This document shows, one piece after another, positions 1 to 10,000 of a DNA stretch of 64,000 bases (position 1 is the first letter of the stretch; the number at the start of each line of letters is the position of its first letter). Source of the DNA: Candidatus Latescibacterota bacterium (GTDB taxonomy: Bacteria; Krumholzibacteriota; Krumholzibacteriia; LZORAL124-64-63). The translations under genes were made by a program, and so were the position numbers. The stretch spans positions 62,001-126,000 of the forward strand of contig JAUSBL010000029.1 in NCBI GenBank assembly GCA_030658975.1, given 5' to 3'. The notes under the pieces were generated by a model. That model saw only the letters and a program-made list of their open reading frames with translations, did no database searches and had not been told where the DNA came from.

Positions 1-857
1 CGCGGGTCGCGGGCGTGATCGCGTCGCTGTCCGCCGAGGAGGGCGACCGTCTGGGCGCGGGGTCCGCGCTGCTGCGCATCGACAACAACGAGTACCGCCT
101 GCGCGCCGACCAGGCGGCCGCCGCCGCGGCGAACCTCCGCGCGCGCTTCCAGCGTCTGCAGGCCATGCGCGACGAAGACCTGGCCACGGACGAGGAGTTC
201 GAGGCCGCCCGCAGCGAGCTGGCCCGGGCCGAGGCCGACGAGGGGCTCGCGCGGCTCGACCTGTCCTACACCGAGGTGACCGCGCCCTTCGGCGGGCGCG
301 TGACGCGGCGCCTGGTGAGCGTCGGCCAGAACGTGTCGGTCGGCACGCCGCTGTTCGCGCTGGCCGACTTCGACCCGCTGCTGGCGAAGGTCCACGTGCC
401 CAGCCGCGAGTTCAACAAGCTGCGGCAGGACCAGGACGTCGAGCTGGTGCTCGACAGCGTCGGGCAGCGGGTGCAGGGGCGCATCAAGCTGATCAGCCCG
501 GTCATCGATCCCGCCAGCGGCACGATCAAGATCACGATCGAGATCCCGTCGTACCCCGAGGGCACGCGGCCCGGCGACTTCGCCCAGGTGCAGATCGTCA
601 CCGAGCGGCGCGACGGCGCGGTGCTGGTGCCGCGGTCGGCCGTGCTGACGGACAAGGGCGAGACCGTCGTCTACGTGGCGGCCGGCGCGGACGGCGCGAC
701 CGCCGAGCGGCGCGTCGTCGAGACCGGCTTCACCGACGACGAGCGGACCCAGATCCTGAGCGGGCTGGCGGCGGCGGAGCGGGTCGTGGTCAAGGGGCAG
801 CGCTCGCTGAAGCACGGCTCGAAGCTGAAGGTCCTCGCCGAGGGGGCCGGCTCCTGA
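1..857 (+). CDS. RND efflux periplasmic adaptor (membrane fusion protein), 5' partial
   Basis: The reading frame is open from the left edge (first full codon at position 3), so the N-terminus, including any signal or lipid anchor, lies outside. The visible ~284 residues begin in the first half of a lipoyl/barrel-sandwich domain, continue through a short alpha-hairpin rich in Ala/Arg/Glu, return to the lipoyl half (motif TEVTAPFGGRV), and end in beta-barrel and membrane-proximal domains (ISPVIDPASGTIKITIE). This is the HlyD/AcrA-type order. Adaptors of this family bridge an inner-membrane RND pump to an outer-membrane channel in the periplasm. The stop overlaps the ATG of the next gene (TGATG), so the genes are translationally coupled. 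Substrate cannot be read from sequence. No outer-membrane channel gene is visible in the window. Confidence 0.9.
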   Translation, partial: RVAGVIASLSAEEGDRLGAGSALLRIDNNEYRLRADQAAAAAANLRARFQRLQAMRDEDLATDEEFEAARSELARAEADEGLARLDLSYTEVTAPFGGRVTRRLVSVGQNVSVGTPLFALADFDPLLAKVHVPSREFNKLRQDQDVELVLDSVGQRVQGRIKLISPVIDPASGTIKITIEIPSYPEGTRPGDFAQVQIVTERRDGAVLVPRSAVLTDKGETVVYVAAGADGATAERRVVETGFTDDERTQILSGLAAAERVVVKGQRSLKHGSKLKVLAEGAGS

Positions 858-3800
858 TGCGCGCGCTCGTCGATCTCGCCGTCCGCCGCCGGGTCAGCGT
901 CGTGATGGCGGCGCTGGCGATCATCGTCTTCGGGGTCGTGGCCTACGGGCGCCTGGCGCTGGAGCTGTTCCCCGACATCACCTACCCCTCGCTCACGGTG
1001 CGGACCGAGTTCCCCGACACGGCGCCCCAGGAGGTGGAGAACCTCGTCACGCGGCCGGTCGAGGAATCCGTCGGCGTGCTGCGCGGCCTGCAGTCGATCC
1101 ACTCGGTGTCGCGGCCCGGCATGTCGGAGGTCACGCTCGAGTTCGAGTGGGGCGCGGACATGGACCTGCTGTCGATGGAGGTCCGCGAGAAGCTCGACCG
1201 GCTGGTCCTGCCCGCCGAGACCACCGACCCCGTCGTGCTGCGCTACGACCCGAGCCTGGACCCCATCATCCGGCTCGCGCTCTCGGGCAGCGACGACCTG
1301 ACCGCCCTGCGCCGGCTGGCCGACAAGCAGCTCAAGCAGGACTTCGAGACGCTCAAGGGCGTGGCCGCGGCGCAGGTCAAGGGCGGCTTCGAGGAGGAGA
1401 TCCAGGTCGACGTCGACCAGGACCGCCTCGCGGCGCTGGGCCTGCCGCTCGAGGCGGTGCGGCAGGTGCTGGGCGTGGGCAACGTCAACCTGCCCGGCGG
1501 CGCCCTGCGCGGCCGCGACGACCAGTTCCTGATCCGCACGATCAACGAGTACGACGACGTCGCGGAGATCGCCGACCTGATCGTGCAGCGCGACGAGCGC
1601 GGCGTGGTGCGCATCGGCGACGTGGCGGAGGTGCGGCGCGGCAGCAAGGAGCGCGAGGAGATCACGCGGGTCGACGGCGCGGAGTCGGTGGAGATCTCCC
1701 TCTACAAGGAGGGCGACGCCAACACCGTGACGGTGGCCAAGCGCCTGCGCGAGCGCCTCGCGGCCTGGCAGGACGGCAAGCTGCCGCCGGGCACGCAGCT
1801 GACCGTGCTGTTCGACCAGTCGCACTTCATCCAGCAGTCCGTGGACGAGGTGCGCGACGCCGCCCTGGTCGGCGGCCTGCTCGCGATCCTGGTGCTGATG
1901 CTGTTCCTGCGCGACCTGCGCAGCACGCTGATCATCGCCACCTCGATCCCGATCTCGGTGGTGGCGACCTTCGTCGCCATGTACGAGCTCGACATCACCT
2001 TGAACGTCATGTCGCTGGGCGGGCTGACCCTGGGCATCGGCATGCTCGTGGACAACTCCATCGTGGTGCTCGAGGCGGTCTACCGCCGGCGCCGCGACGG
2101 CGCCACCCTCTACCGCGCGGCGGTGGACGGCACCTCGGAGGTCGCCGCCGCGGTGACCGCCTCGACCCTGACCTCGGTCGCGGTGTTCGTGCCGATCGTG
2201 TTCGTCGAGGGCATCGCCGGGCAGCTGTTCCGCGACCAGGCCCTGACGGTGACCTGCAGCCTGCTGGCCTCGCTGGTGGTCGCCATCACGCTGATCCCCA
2301 TGCTGAGCGCGGCGGGGTCCAGGCTGCCGAGCGAAGCCGAACGGCGGCGGGAGAATGCCGCCACCGGCCCGCAGGAAGACGAGTTCGCGACCCCGCCCGC
2401 CGCCGTGATGACCATGGGCCGCATCTCCCGCCGCTTCGACGTCCTGCTGCGCGCCTCCCTGCGCCGCAAGTGGCTGACGCTCGCGGCCGGCTTCGGCCTG
2501 TTCGCCCTGTCCATGGCCGCGCTGCCGCTGCTGCAGACCGAATTGATCCCCCAGCTGAGCGAGGGCGAATTCTTCTTCGAAGCCACCCTGCCGGAGGGAG
2601 CCTCGCTCGCGGCGACGGATCGCGCCCTGCAGATCATGGAGCGGGCGGCCGCCGCCGAGCCCGCCGTCGCGGTCAGCTACGCGACGGTCGGCAGCCGGCT
2701 GGTCTCGGGCGGGCTGTCGGTGAACACGCGGGCCGAGAACCTCGGCCAGCTCAACGTGGTGATGGAGGACCGCGGAGACGACACCGCCGAGGCGGCCGTC
2801 GCCGACCGGATGCGCGCCGCCTTCGCCGACCTCCCCGACCTCGAGGCGCGCTTCGGCCGCCCGTCCTACTTCACCCTCAAGACGCCCATCGAGGTGATCG
2901 TCTTCGGCGACGACCTCGAGGACCTGCGGGCGCACTCGCTGGAGATCGCCGCGCGGCTGGAGGCGGTGCCCGGCCTGGTCGACGTGCGCTCGTCGCTCGA
3001 GGCGGGCAACCCCGAGCTGCAGGTGGTGTTCGACCGCGAGCGGCTGGCCGCCCTGGGCCTCGACATGGGCGTGCTGTCCGAGACGCTCAAGAACCGCGTC
3101 CAGGGCGTGGTGCCGACGCGCTTCAAGGAGGAGGACCGGCAGATCGACATCCGCCTGCGCAATCGCGAGAGCGACCGCCGGACGGTCGAGGACGTGCGCA
3201 ACCTGGCGCTGCCCGGCCCGGACGGCACCTCCCTGCGCCTGACATCCGTGGCCCAGGTGACCGAGGACCGCGGCCCGGCCGAGATCCACCGCCTGCAGCA
3301 GCAGCGGGCCGCCGTCGTCTCGGCGAACGTCGAGGGGCGCAGCCTGGGGGCGGCCGTCACCGACGTGCGCGCCGCGCTGGCCGGCCTGGCGCCGCCGCCG
3401 GGCCTGACCATCGAGCTGGGCGGCCAGAACCGCGAAATGCAGGTCAGCTTCGGCAGCCTGCGCTTCGCGATCCTGCTGGCCGTCTTCCTGGTCTACCTGG
3501 TCATGGCGGCGACCTTCGAGTCGTTCCTGCACCCGCTGCTGGTGCTGTTCACGATCCCCATGGCCCTGATCGGCGTGGTGGCGGCGCTGCTGCTGACCGG
3601 CACGCCCGTCACCGTCATCGTCCTGATCGGCGTGGTGATGCTGGTGGGCATCGTGGTCAACAACGCCATCGTGCTGGTCGACGCCGTCAACGGCCTGCGA
3701 CGCGCCGGCGTGCCGAAGCAAGAAGCGATCGTCCGCGCCGCGCACCTGCGCCTGCGGCCGATCCTGATGACGACCCTGACGACGGTCCTGGGCCTGCTGC

Positions 3801-3952
3801 CCATGGCCCTGGCCTGGGGCGAGGGGGCCGAACTGCGCTCGCCGCTGGCGATCACCGTGGCGGGCGGACTGCTGCTGAGCACCCTGTTGACGCTGCTGGT
3901 GATACCGTCCGCCTACCTCGCCGTGCCGTCGCGCATCGGCGACGAGCGCTAG
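857..3952 (+). CDS. RND family efflux permease (first of two)
   Basis: A 1031-residue inner-membrane proton-driven exporter of the AcrB/MdtB (HAE) type, of usual length. One TM segment precedes a large periplasmic loop (DITYPSLTVRTEFP, typical of RND N-termini), TM segments 2-6 follow near residues 335-480, then a second loop and TM 7-12. TM4 carries GIGMLVDNSIVV with D399 followed by Asn, where many HAE pumps have two adjacent Asp. The TM10 region reads GIVVNNAIVLVDA. An insert rich in charged residues (about 490-515) lies on the cytoplasmic side after TM6. It starts at an ATG overlapping the adaptor stop and is followed 21 nt later by a second permease, a layout like MdtABC, where two permeases form one hetero-oligomeric pump. 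Substrate unknown. Confidence 0.93.
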   Translation: MRALVDLAVRRRVSVVMAALAIIVFGVVAYGRLALELFPDITYPSLTVRTEFPDTAPQEVENLVTRPVEESVGVLRGLQSIHSVSRPGMSEVTLEFEWGADMDLLSMEVREKLDRLVLPAETTDPVVLRYDPSLDPIIRLALSGSDDLTALRRLADKQLKQDFETLKGVAAAQVKGGFEEEIQVDVDQDRLAALGLPLEAVRQVLGVGNVNLPGGALRGRDDQFLIRTINEYDDVAEIADLIVQRDERGVVRIGDVAEVRRGSKEREEITRVDGAESVEISLYKEGDANTVTVAKRLRERLAAWQDGKLPPGTQLTVLFDQSHFIQQSVDEVRDAALVGGLLAILVLMLFLRDLRSTLIIATSIPISVVATFVAMYELDITLNVMSLGGLTLGIGMLVDNSIVVLEAVYRRRRDGATLYRAAVDGTSEVAAAVTASTLTSVAVFVPIVFVEGIAGQLFRDQALTVTCSLLASLVVAITLIPMLSAAGSRLPSEAERRRENAATGPQEDEFATPPAAVMTMGRISRRFDVLLRASLRRKWLTLAAGFGLFALSMAALPLLQTELIPQLSEGEFFFEATLPEGASLAATDRALQIMERAAAAEPAVAVSYATVGSRLVSGGLSVNTRAENLGQLNVVMEDRGDDTAEAAVADRMRAAFADLPDLEARFGRPSYFTLKTPIEVIVFGDDLEDLRAHSLEIAARLEAVPGLVDVRSSLEAGNPELQVVFDRERLAALGLDMGVLSETLKNRVQGVVPTRFKEEDRQIDIRLRNRESDRRTVEDVRNLALPGPDGTSLRLTSVAQVTEDRGPAEIHRLQQQRAAVVSANVEGRSLGAAVTDVRAALAGLAPPPGLTIELGGQNREMQVSFGSLRFAILLAVFLVYLVMAATFESFLHPLLVLFTIPMALIGVVAALLLTGTPVTVIVLIGVVMLVGIVVNNAIVLVDAVNGLRRAGVPKQEAIVRAAHLRLRPILMTTLTTVLGLLPMALAWGEGAELRSPLAITVAGGLLLSTLLTLLVIPSAYLAVPSRIGDER

Positions 3953-3973
3953 GCGCGAGAAGGGACCGCACGC

Positions 3974-6900
3974 ATGACGCTGCCGGAAATCGCCATCAAG
4001 CGGCCCGTCTCGGTGCTGATGCTGCTCGCGAGCATCGTGCTGCTCGGAGTGGTCGCCCTGACGCGCCTGCCGCTGGCGTTCATGCCGGACATCCAGGAAC
4101 CCGAGCTGTTCGTGCAGCTCCCCTACGAGAACGCCTCGCCCGAGCAGGTCGAGCGCATGGTGGTGCGGCCGGTCGAGGACGTGCTGGGCTCGGTCAAGGG
4201 GCTGCAGAGCATGTGGTCGAGCTGCGACGGAGACGGCGGCCGCATCCGGCTCGGCTTCGACTGGGGCGCCGACCTGCACCTGGCCCGCACCGAGGTCTGG
4301 GAGCGGATCGACCGCATCCGCGGCGACCTGCCCGAGGACCTCGGCGACATCCAGGTCAGCACGAGCTGGGACTCGCGCGATTCGGAGTCGCCGATCCTGG
4401 AGGGCCGCCTCAGCTCGCCGCGCGACCTCAGCGAGAGCTACGACCTGCTCGAGCGCAAGATCATCCGGCCGCTGGAGCGCGTGCCCGGCGTGGCCCAGGT
4501 CCGGCTCGACGGGGTCAACCCGCGCGAGGTGCGCATCAACCTGCGCCTGGCCGACCTCGAGCTGCACGGCATGGACGTGCGCGACGTGTCGCGCCGCCTG
4601 CGCACGGGCAACTTCGACCAGTCCCTGGGCCGGATCGTCGAGGGCGACGCCCGCTGGACCCTGCGCACCGTCGGCACCCTGTCCACGGTGGAGCAAATCC
4701 GCGCCCTGCCGCTGCGCGCCGACGGGCTGCGGCTGTCCGACGTCGCCGACGTCGTCTACCAGGAACCGCCCCTGGAATACGGGCGCCACCTCGACGGCCA
4801 CTTCGCCGTCGGCGTGAGCGTCTCGCAGGAGTCGCGCGCCAACACCGTCGAGGTCTGCGACGCGCTGGCGGCCGCCATCGCGCGCATGGGAGACGACCCC
4901 GAGCTGCAGGACGTCAACTTCCTGGTCTGGTTCAGCCAGGGCGCGGAGATCCGCAAGACCCTGGGCGACCTGACGTTCACCGGGATCTTCGGGGCGGTCC
5001 TGGCCGCGGCGGTCCTCTTCCTGTTCCTGCGGCGCGTCTCGACCACCGTCATCGCGGTGCTGTGCATCCCGTTCTCGCTGATCGTGACCTGCGGCATCAT
5101 CTGGGCCCAGGGCAAGTCGCTCAACACGCTGACGCTGCTGGGGCTGATCGTGGGCGTCGGCATGCTGGTGGACAACGCCGTCGTGGTCATGGAGAACATC
5201 TTCCGGCACCGCGAGGAGGGCGCCGACCGCCTGACCGCGTCGCGCGCGGGCGCGCGCGAGGTCGCCAACGCGGTCACCGCCGCCACGCTCACCTCGGTCA
5301 TCGTCTTCATCCCGCTGATCTTCAACAAGCCCAGCGAGATGAACGTCTACCTCAAGGAGCTGGCGATCACGGTCTGCCTGGCCCTGCTGGCCTCGCTGTT
5401 CATCAGCCAGACCCTGATCCCGCTGGCGACCGCCTGGTACATCCGCTCCGCGCCGCGCCCGCGCAGCCGCTGGATGACCGGTCTGGAGCACGGCTACGTG
5501 TCGCTGCTGCGGCGGGTCCTGCGGCGCCGCTGGCTGGCGCCGGTGATCGGCCTGGCCGTGATCGCCTCGGCGGTCTACCCCTTCACGCACCTCGAGATGA
5601 ATTTCGACACCTCGAACACCGAGCTGTTCGTCCAGATCAACTACGACTACAGCGAGGAGCTGAGCCTCGAGCGCAAGGAAGACCTCATCACACGGGTGGA
5701 GCAGAGCCTCGACCCGCACCGCACCGAGCTGATGGCGCGCTCGATCTACAGCTTCTGGACCGACAACTGGAGCATGACCCGCGTCTACCTGGAGGAGGGC
5801 AAGGCCGACGCCGCGAACATCGCCCGCGTGCGCAGCACGCTGCGCGGCCTGCTGCCCGAGATCCCGGGCGTGCGCCTGAACGTGCAGGAGGAAGGCCAGG
5901 GCTGGCGCCACGGCGGCGGCCGGCGCGTCGCCTTCCAGCTCGTGGGCGAGGACACCGAGGTGCTCATGCAGCTGGCGGAGGAGGCCACCCAGCGGGTGGC
6001 CGCGATCCCCGGCCTGCTGGACGTGGGCGCGCGCCAGCAGGAGGCCCAGCAGGAGCTGCACATCGAGCCGGACCGCGAGCTGATCGCCAGGTACGCGGTC
6101 GCGCCCGACCAGGTGGCCGACGTCGTGGGCCTCACCTACCGCGGCCGGCGGCTGCCGCGCTTCCGCACCGAGGACGGCGAGCGCGAGATGCGCCTGACCC
6201 TCGAGGAGCAGAAGACCGAGAGCCTGTCGCAGCTGTCGAACCTGCCGCTGATGACCGCCGGCGGAGACCGGGTGCCCCTGGCCGCCGTCGCCGACTTCGT
6301 CCAGAAGCCCGGCCGCGAGCGCATCGAACGCGACAACCGGCGCACCAGCGTCTGGGTGGGAGCCCGCTTCGATGAGGGCACCAGCGACCGCTTCATGCCG
6401 CAGATCGCCGCCGCGATGGAAGGCATCGTCTTCCCTTACGGCTACTCCTGGACCTTCGGGGCCTGGCAGGAGCGCCGCCAGGAGCAGTCGCAGGAATTCC
6501 TGACGAACCTGCTGCTGGCGCTGCTGCTGGTGTTCGCGGTGATGGCCGGCCTCTTCGAATCGGCGCGCCAGGCCCTGGCGCTGATGATCTCGCTGCCCTT
6601 CGCCGTGGCCGGCGCCGCCTGGACGCTGCACCTGACCGGCACGGACTTCGACCAGCCGGCGGCGATCGGGCTGCTGCTGCTGATCGGCATCGTGGTGAAC
6701 AACGGCATCGTCATGCTCGAGCACATCAATCAGTACCGCCGCCGCGGCATGGACCGCTCCGAGGCGATGGTGCGCGGCGGGCGCGAGCGGCTTCGCCCGA
6801 TCCTGATGACCGCCCTGACCACGCTGCTCGGCCTGCTGCCGATGGTGATCCAGAAACCGTCGCTGGGCGGCGTCTATTACTACTCGATGGCCCTGGTGAT

Positions 6901-7060
6901 CATGGGCGGGTTGTTCGTCAGCACCTTCCTGACGTCGGTGCTCCTGCCCGCCACCGCGACCCTGTCCGAGGACATGTTCTCGATCCTGGGCGGTCTGCTC
7001 CGGCGGCTGAGCCGGCGGCCTCCGGCCGCCGCGCCGGTGATCCCCGACTCCCATGACTGA
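3974..7060 (+). CDS. RND family efflux permease (second of two)
   Basis: A 1028-residue RND exporter paired with the preceding permease. It has the same duplicated architecture (TM1, periplasmic loop, TM2-6, loop, TM7-12). TM4 reads GVGMLVDNAVVVMENIF with D400, and TM10 reads GIVVNNGIVMLEHINQYRRRG. The loop sequences differ clearly from the first permease, so this is an old duplication rather than a recent copy. The ATG at 3974 is preceded by AAGGG about ten bases upstream. Together with the adaptor it would make a tripartite pump if an outer-membrane factor is encoded elsewhere. The ATG of the tricorn-like protease lies 30 nt downstream with its own strong Shine-Dalgarno sequence. Confidence 0.93.
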   Translation: MTLPEIAIKRPVSVLMLLASIVLLGVVALTRLPLAFMPDIQEPELFVQLPYENASPEQVERMVVRPVEDVLGSVKGLQSMWSSCDGDGGRIRLGFDWGADLHLARTEVWERIDRIRGDLPEDLGDIQVSTSWDSRDSESPILEGRLSSPRDLSESYDLLERKIIRPLERVPGVAQVRLDGVNPREVRINLRLADLELHGMDVRDVSRRLRTGNFDQSLGRIVEGDARWTLRTVGTLSTVEQIRALPLRADGLRLSDVADVVYQEPPLEYGRHLDGHFAVGVSVSQESRANTVEVCDALAAAIARMGDDPELQDVNFLVWFSQGAEIRKTLGDLTFTGIFGAVLAAAVLFLFLRRVSTTVIAVLCIPFSLIVTCGIIWAQGKSLNTLTLLGLIVGVGMLVDNAVVVMENIFRHREEGADRLTASRAGAREVANAVTAATLTSVIVFIPLIFNKPSEMNVYLKELAITVCLALLASLFISQTLIPLATAWYIRSAPRPRSRWMTGLEHGYVSLLRRVLRRRWLAPVIGLAVIASAVYPFTHLEMNFDTSNTELFVQINYDYSEELSLERKEDLITRVEQSLDPHRTELMARSIYSFWTDNWSMTRVYLEEGKADAANIARVRSTLRGLLPEIPGVRLNVQEEGQGWRHGGGRRVAFQLVGEDTEVLMQLAEEATQRVAAIPGLLDVGARQQEAQQELHIEPDRELIARYAVAPDQVADVVGLTYRGRRLPRFRTEDGEREMRLTLEEQKTESLSQLSNLPLMTAGGDRVPLAAVADFVQKPGRERIERDNRRTSVWVGARFDEGTSDRFMPQIAAAMEGIVFPYGYSWTFGAWQERRQEQSQEFLTNLLLALLLVFAVMAGLFESARQALALMISLPFAVAGAAWTLHLTGTDFDQPAAIGLLLLIGIVVNNGIVMLEHINQYRRRGMDRSEAMVRGGRERLRPILMTALTTLLGLLPMVIQKPSLGGVYYYSMALVIMGGLFVSTFLTSVLLPATATLSEDMFSILGGLLRRLSRRPPAAAPVIPDSHD

Positions 7061-7090
7061 CCGAATTCACCCGATCCGGAGGAGTTCCGC

Positions 7091-10000
7091 ATGAGACGAC
7101 TGACGCTCGCGTTGCTGTGTTGCGCGACCGCCGCGGCCGGTCCCGCCGCCGCGGCAGAGGCCCGCCTGCTGCGCATGCCCGACATCTCGGCCGAAATGGT
7201 CGCCTTCGTCCACGCCGGCGACGTGTGGCTCGCGGACCGCGACGGCGGCGAGGCCCGCCGCCTGACCACCTTCGACGGCTTCGAGGCCGCGCCGAAGTTC
7301 TCGCCCGACGGCCGGCAGATCGCGTTCTCCGGGAAGTACGACGGCAACCTCGACGTCTACGTGGTCGGCGTCGAGGGCGGCGAGCCGCGGCGCCTGACCT
7401 GGCACCCGGGCGACGACCTCGTGCGCGGCTGGACCCCCGACGGTTCCCGCGTGGTGTTCGCGTCGGGGCGCGAGACGGTGCCGCGGTCGCAGCCGAAGCT
7501 GATGACCATCGGCCTGCGGGGCGGCCTGCCCGAGGCGCTGCCCCTGCCCCGCGCCGCCGCCGGCGCGCTCTCGCCCGACGGCAAGCGCCTGGCTTACCAG
7601 CTGGTCGAGCCCTGGGAGGCCGAGTGGCGCAACTACCGCGGCGGGCAGGCCCAGCCCGTCCGCGTCGTCGACCTCGCCACGCTCGCGGTGACGAAGCTGC
7701 CCTGGGACGGCAGCAACGACCTCGCTCCGGTCTGGCTCGGCGGCACGATCTTCTTCCTGAGCGACCGCGACCTGGCCATGAACGTCTGGGCCTACGACGT
7801 CGCCACCGGCGCGCTGACCCAGCGGACGCACTTCAAGGAATTCGACTGCAAGAACCTCGGCGGCGGCGCCGGCCGTCTCGTCTTTGAGAACGGCGGCCGG
7901 CTCTACGCGCTGGACGCCGCTGGCGGCGAGCCCCTCCCCCTGACGGTGACCCTGAGCGGCGACTTCCCCGGAGCCCGGCCGCACTGGGAGGACGTCGCGA
8001 AGCTGATCGCCGACATGGCCCTCTCGCCGGCGGGCAAGCGCGTGGCCTTCGAGGCGCGCGGCGAGATCTTCACCGTGCCGGCCGAAAAGGGCGACATCCG
8101 CAACCTCACCAACAGCCCGGGCGCCGCCGACCGCGCCCCGGCCTGGTCGCCCGACGGCCGCCTGATCTCCTGGTTCTCCGACGAGAGCGGCGAATACGAA
8201 CTGGTGATCGCCGACCAGTTCGGCGGGAACCGGCGCACGGTGAAGCTGCCGGACCCCACGTTCTACTACACGCCCCGCTGGTCGCCGGACTCCAAGCACC
8301 TGGCCTTCGGCGACGCCGACCGCGTGCTGTGGGTCGTGGATGCGGCCTCCGGCAAGCTGACCCGCATCGACGACGAGGGGTTCGCCCACCCCGAGCGCCA
8401 CATCGCCCCGGTCTGGTCGCCCGACTCGCGCTGGATCGCCTACACCAAGCGTCTGACCAGCCAGTTCAGCACCGTGTGCGTGTACTCGCTCGAGACGGGC
8501 AAGTCGACCCGCATCACCGACGGCCTGGCGGACGCCCTGTCGCCGGCCTGGGACGCCTCGGGCAAGTACCTCGCGTTCCTGGCCAGCACCGACTACGGCC
8601 TGAACGTCGGCTGGCTGGACATGAGCTCCTACAACCAGCCGCTGAACCGCTCGCTCTACCTGGCGGTGCTGGACAAGGACGAGCCCTCGCCCCTGAAGCC
8701 CCAGAGCGACGACGAGGAACCGGAGGCCGAGGACAAGGATGGGAAGGACGAGGGCAAGAAGGATGACGACAAGAAGGACGAGGCGAAGCAGGACGACGTC
8801 GTCGTCAGCATCGACTTCGCCGGCCTCGACCAGCGGATCGTCGCGCTGGACGTGCCGCCCCGCAACTACGAGCGGCTGGTCGCCGGCGCCGCCGGTACGT
8901 TCTTCTACGCCGAGAATGTCCCGAACCAGCCGGGGCTGACGCTGCACGCCTACGACCTGGAGAAGCGCGAGACCACGAAGCTCACCGAGGGGATCCTCGC
9001 CTACCGCGTGTCGGCCGACGGCCAGAAGCTCCTGCAGGCCAAGCCCGGCGAAAAATTCCTCCTGACCGGCGCCGACGGCAAGGCCGAGGAGGGCAAGGGC
9101 GACCTCGACCTTTCGGGCCTGCGCATGAAGGTCGACCCGGCCGCGGAGTGGCGGCAGATCTTCCGCGAGGCCTGGCGCTTCCAGCGCGACTTCTTCTACG
9201 TCAAGAACGTCCACGGCCTGGACCTGGACTGGGCCTACCGCGCCTACGCGCCCTGGGTCGAGCACGTGCGCCACCGCGCCGACCTCACCTACGTGCTGGA
9301 CATCCTCGGCGGCGAGACCAGCATCGGCCACTCGTTCACCGGCGGCGGCGACGAGCCCGAGGTCGAGACCGTGCCGGTCGGGCTGCTGGGCTGCGACTTC
9401 GAGATCGCAAACGGCCGCTACCGCCTGCGCCGGATCTACACGGGCGAGAACTGGAACCCGGAGCTGCGGGCGCCGCTGAGCGGTCCCGGCATCGACGCGC
9501 GCGTGGGCGACTACCTGCTCGAGGTCGACGGCGTCGAACTCACGGCGGACATGAGTCCCTACAGCCTGTTCGACCGCAAGGCCGACCGCCAGACGATCCT
9601 GACGCTCAACGACAAGCCCGATCTCAAAGGCGCGCGCAAGGTGACCGTCGTGCCGGTCGCCGACGAGGAGCCGCTGCGCCAGCGGGTCTGGATCGAGGAC
9701 AACCGCCGCCGCGTCGACGAGCTGTCCGGCGGCAAGCTGGCCTACGTCTGGATCCCCGACACCGGCCAGGAAGGCTACGCCGCCTTCCTGCGCGGCTACT
9801 TCGCCCAGCAGGACAAGCGGGGCGCCGTGATCGACGAGCGCTACAACCACGGCGGCTCCATCGCCGACCTCATGGTCGACGTCATGAACCGCAAGCTGCT
9901 GGGCTACTTCAACAACCCGGTGGGCGGACGCCAGCCGTTCACCGCGCCCAACGCCGCCATCTGGGGCCCGAAGGTGCTGCTGATCAACGAGATGGCCGGT

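Noticed and set aside
1147-6375. A 1742-codon plus-strand frame across both RND genes.
   Set aside because: It is an out-of-frame shadow made of Arg, Pro, Gly and Ala; the true frames carry all RND motifs.
671-7054. A 2127-codon open frame on the minus strand, rich in His, Gln, Arg and Gly.
   Set aside because: It is antisense to the adaptor and both RND permeases, has no recognisable domain, and shows the biased composition expected from the opposite strand of high-GC genes.
7067-9850. A 927-codon minus-strand frame under the tricorn-like gene.
   Set aside because: Antisense shadow of a clear S41/propeller gene, with no own start context.
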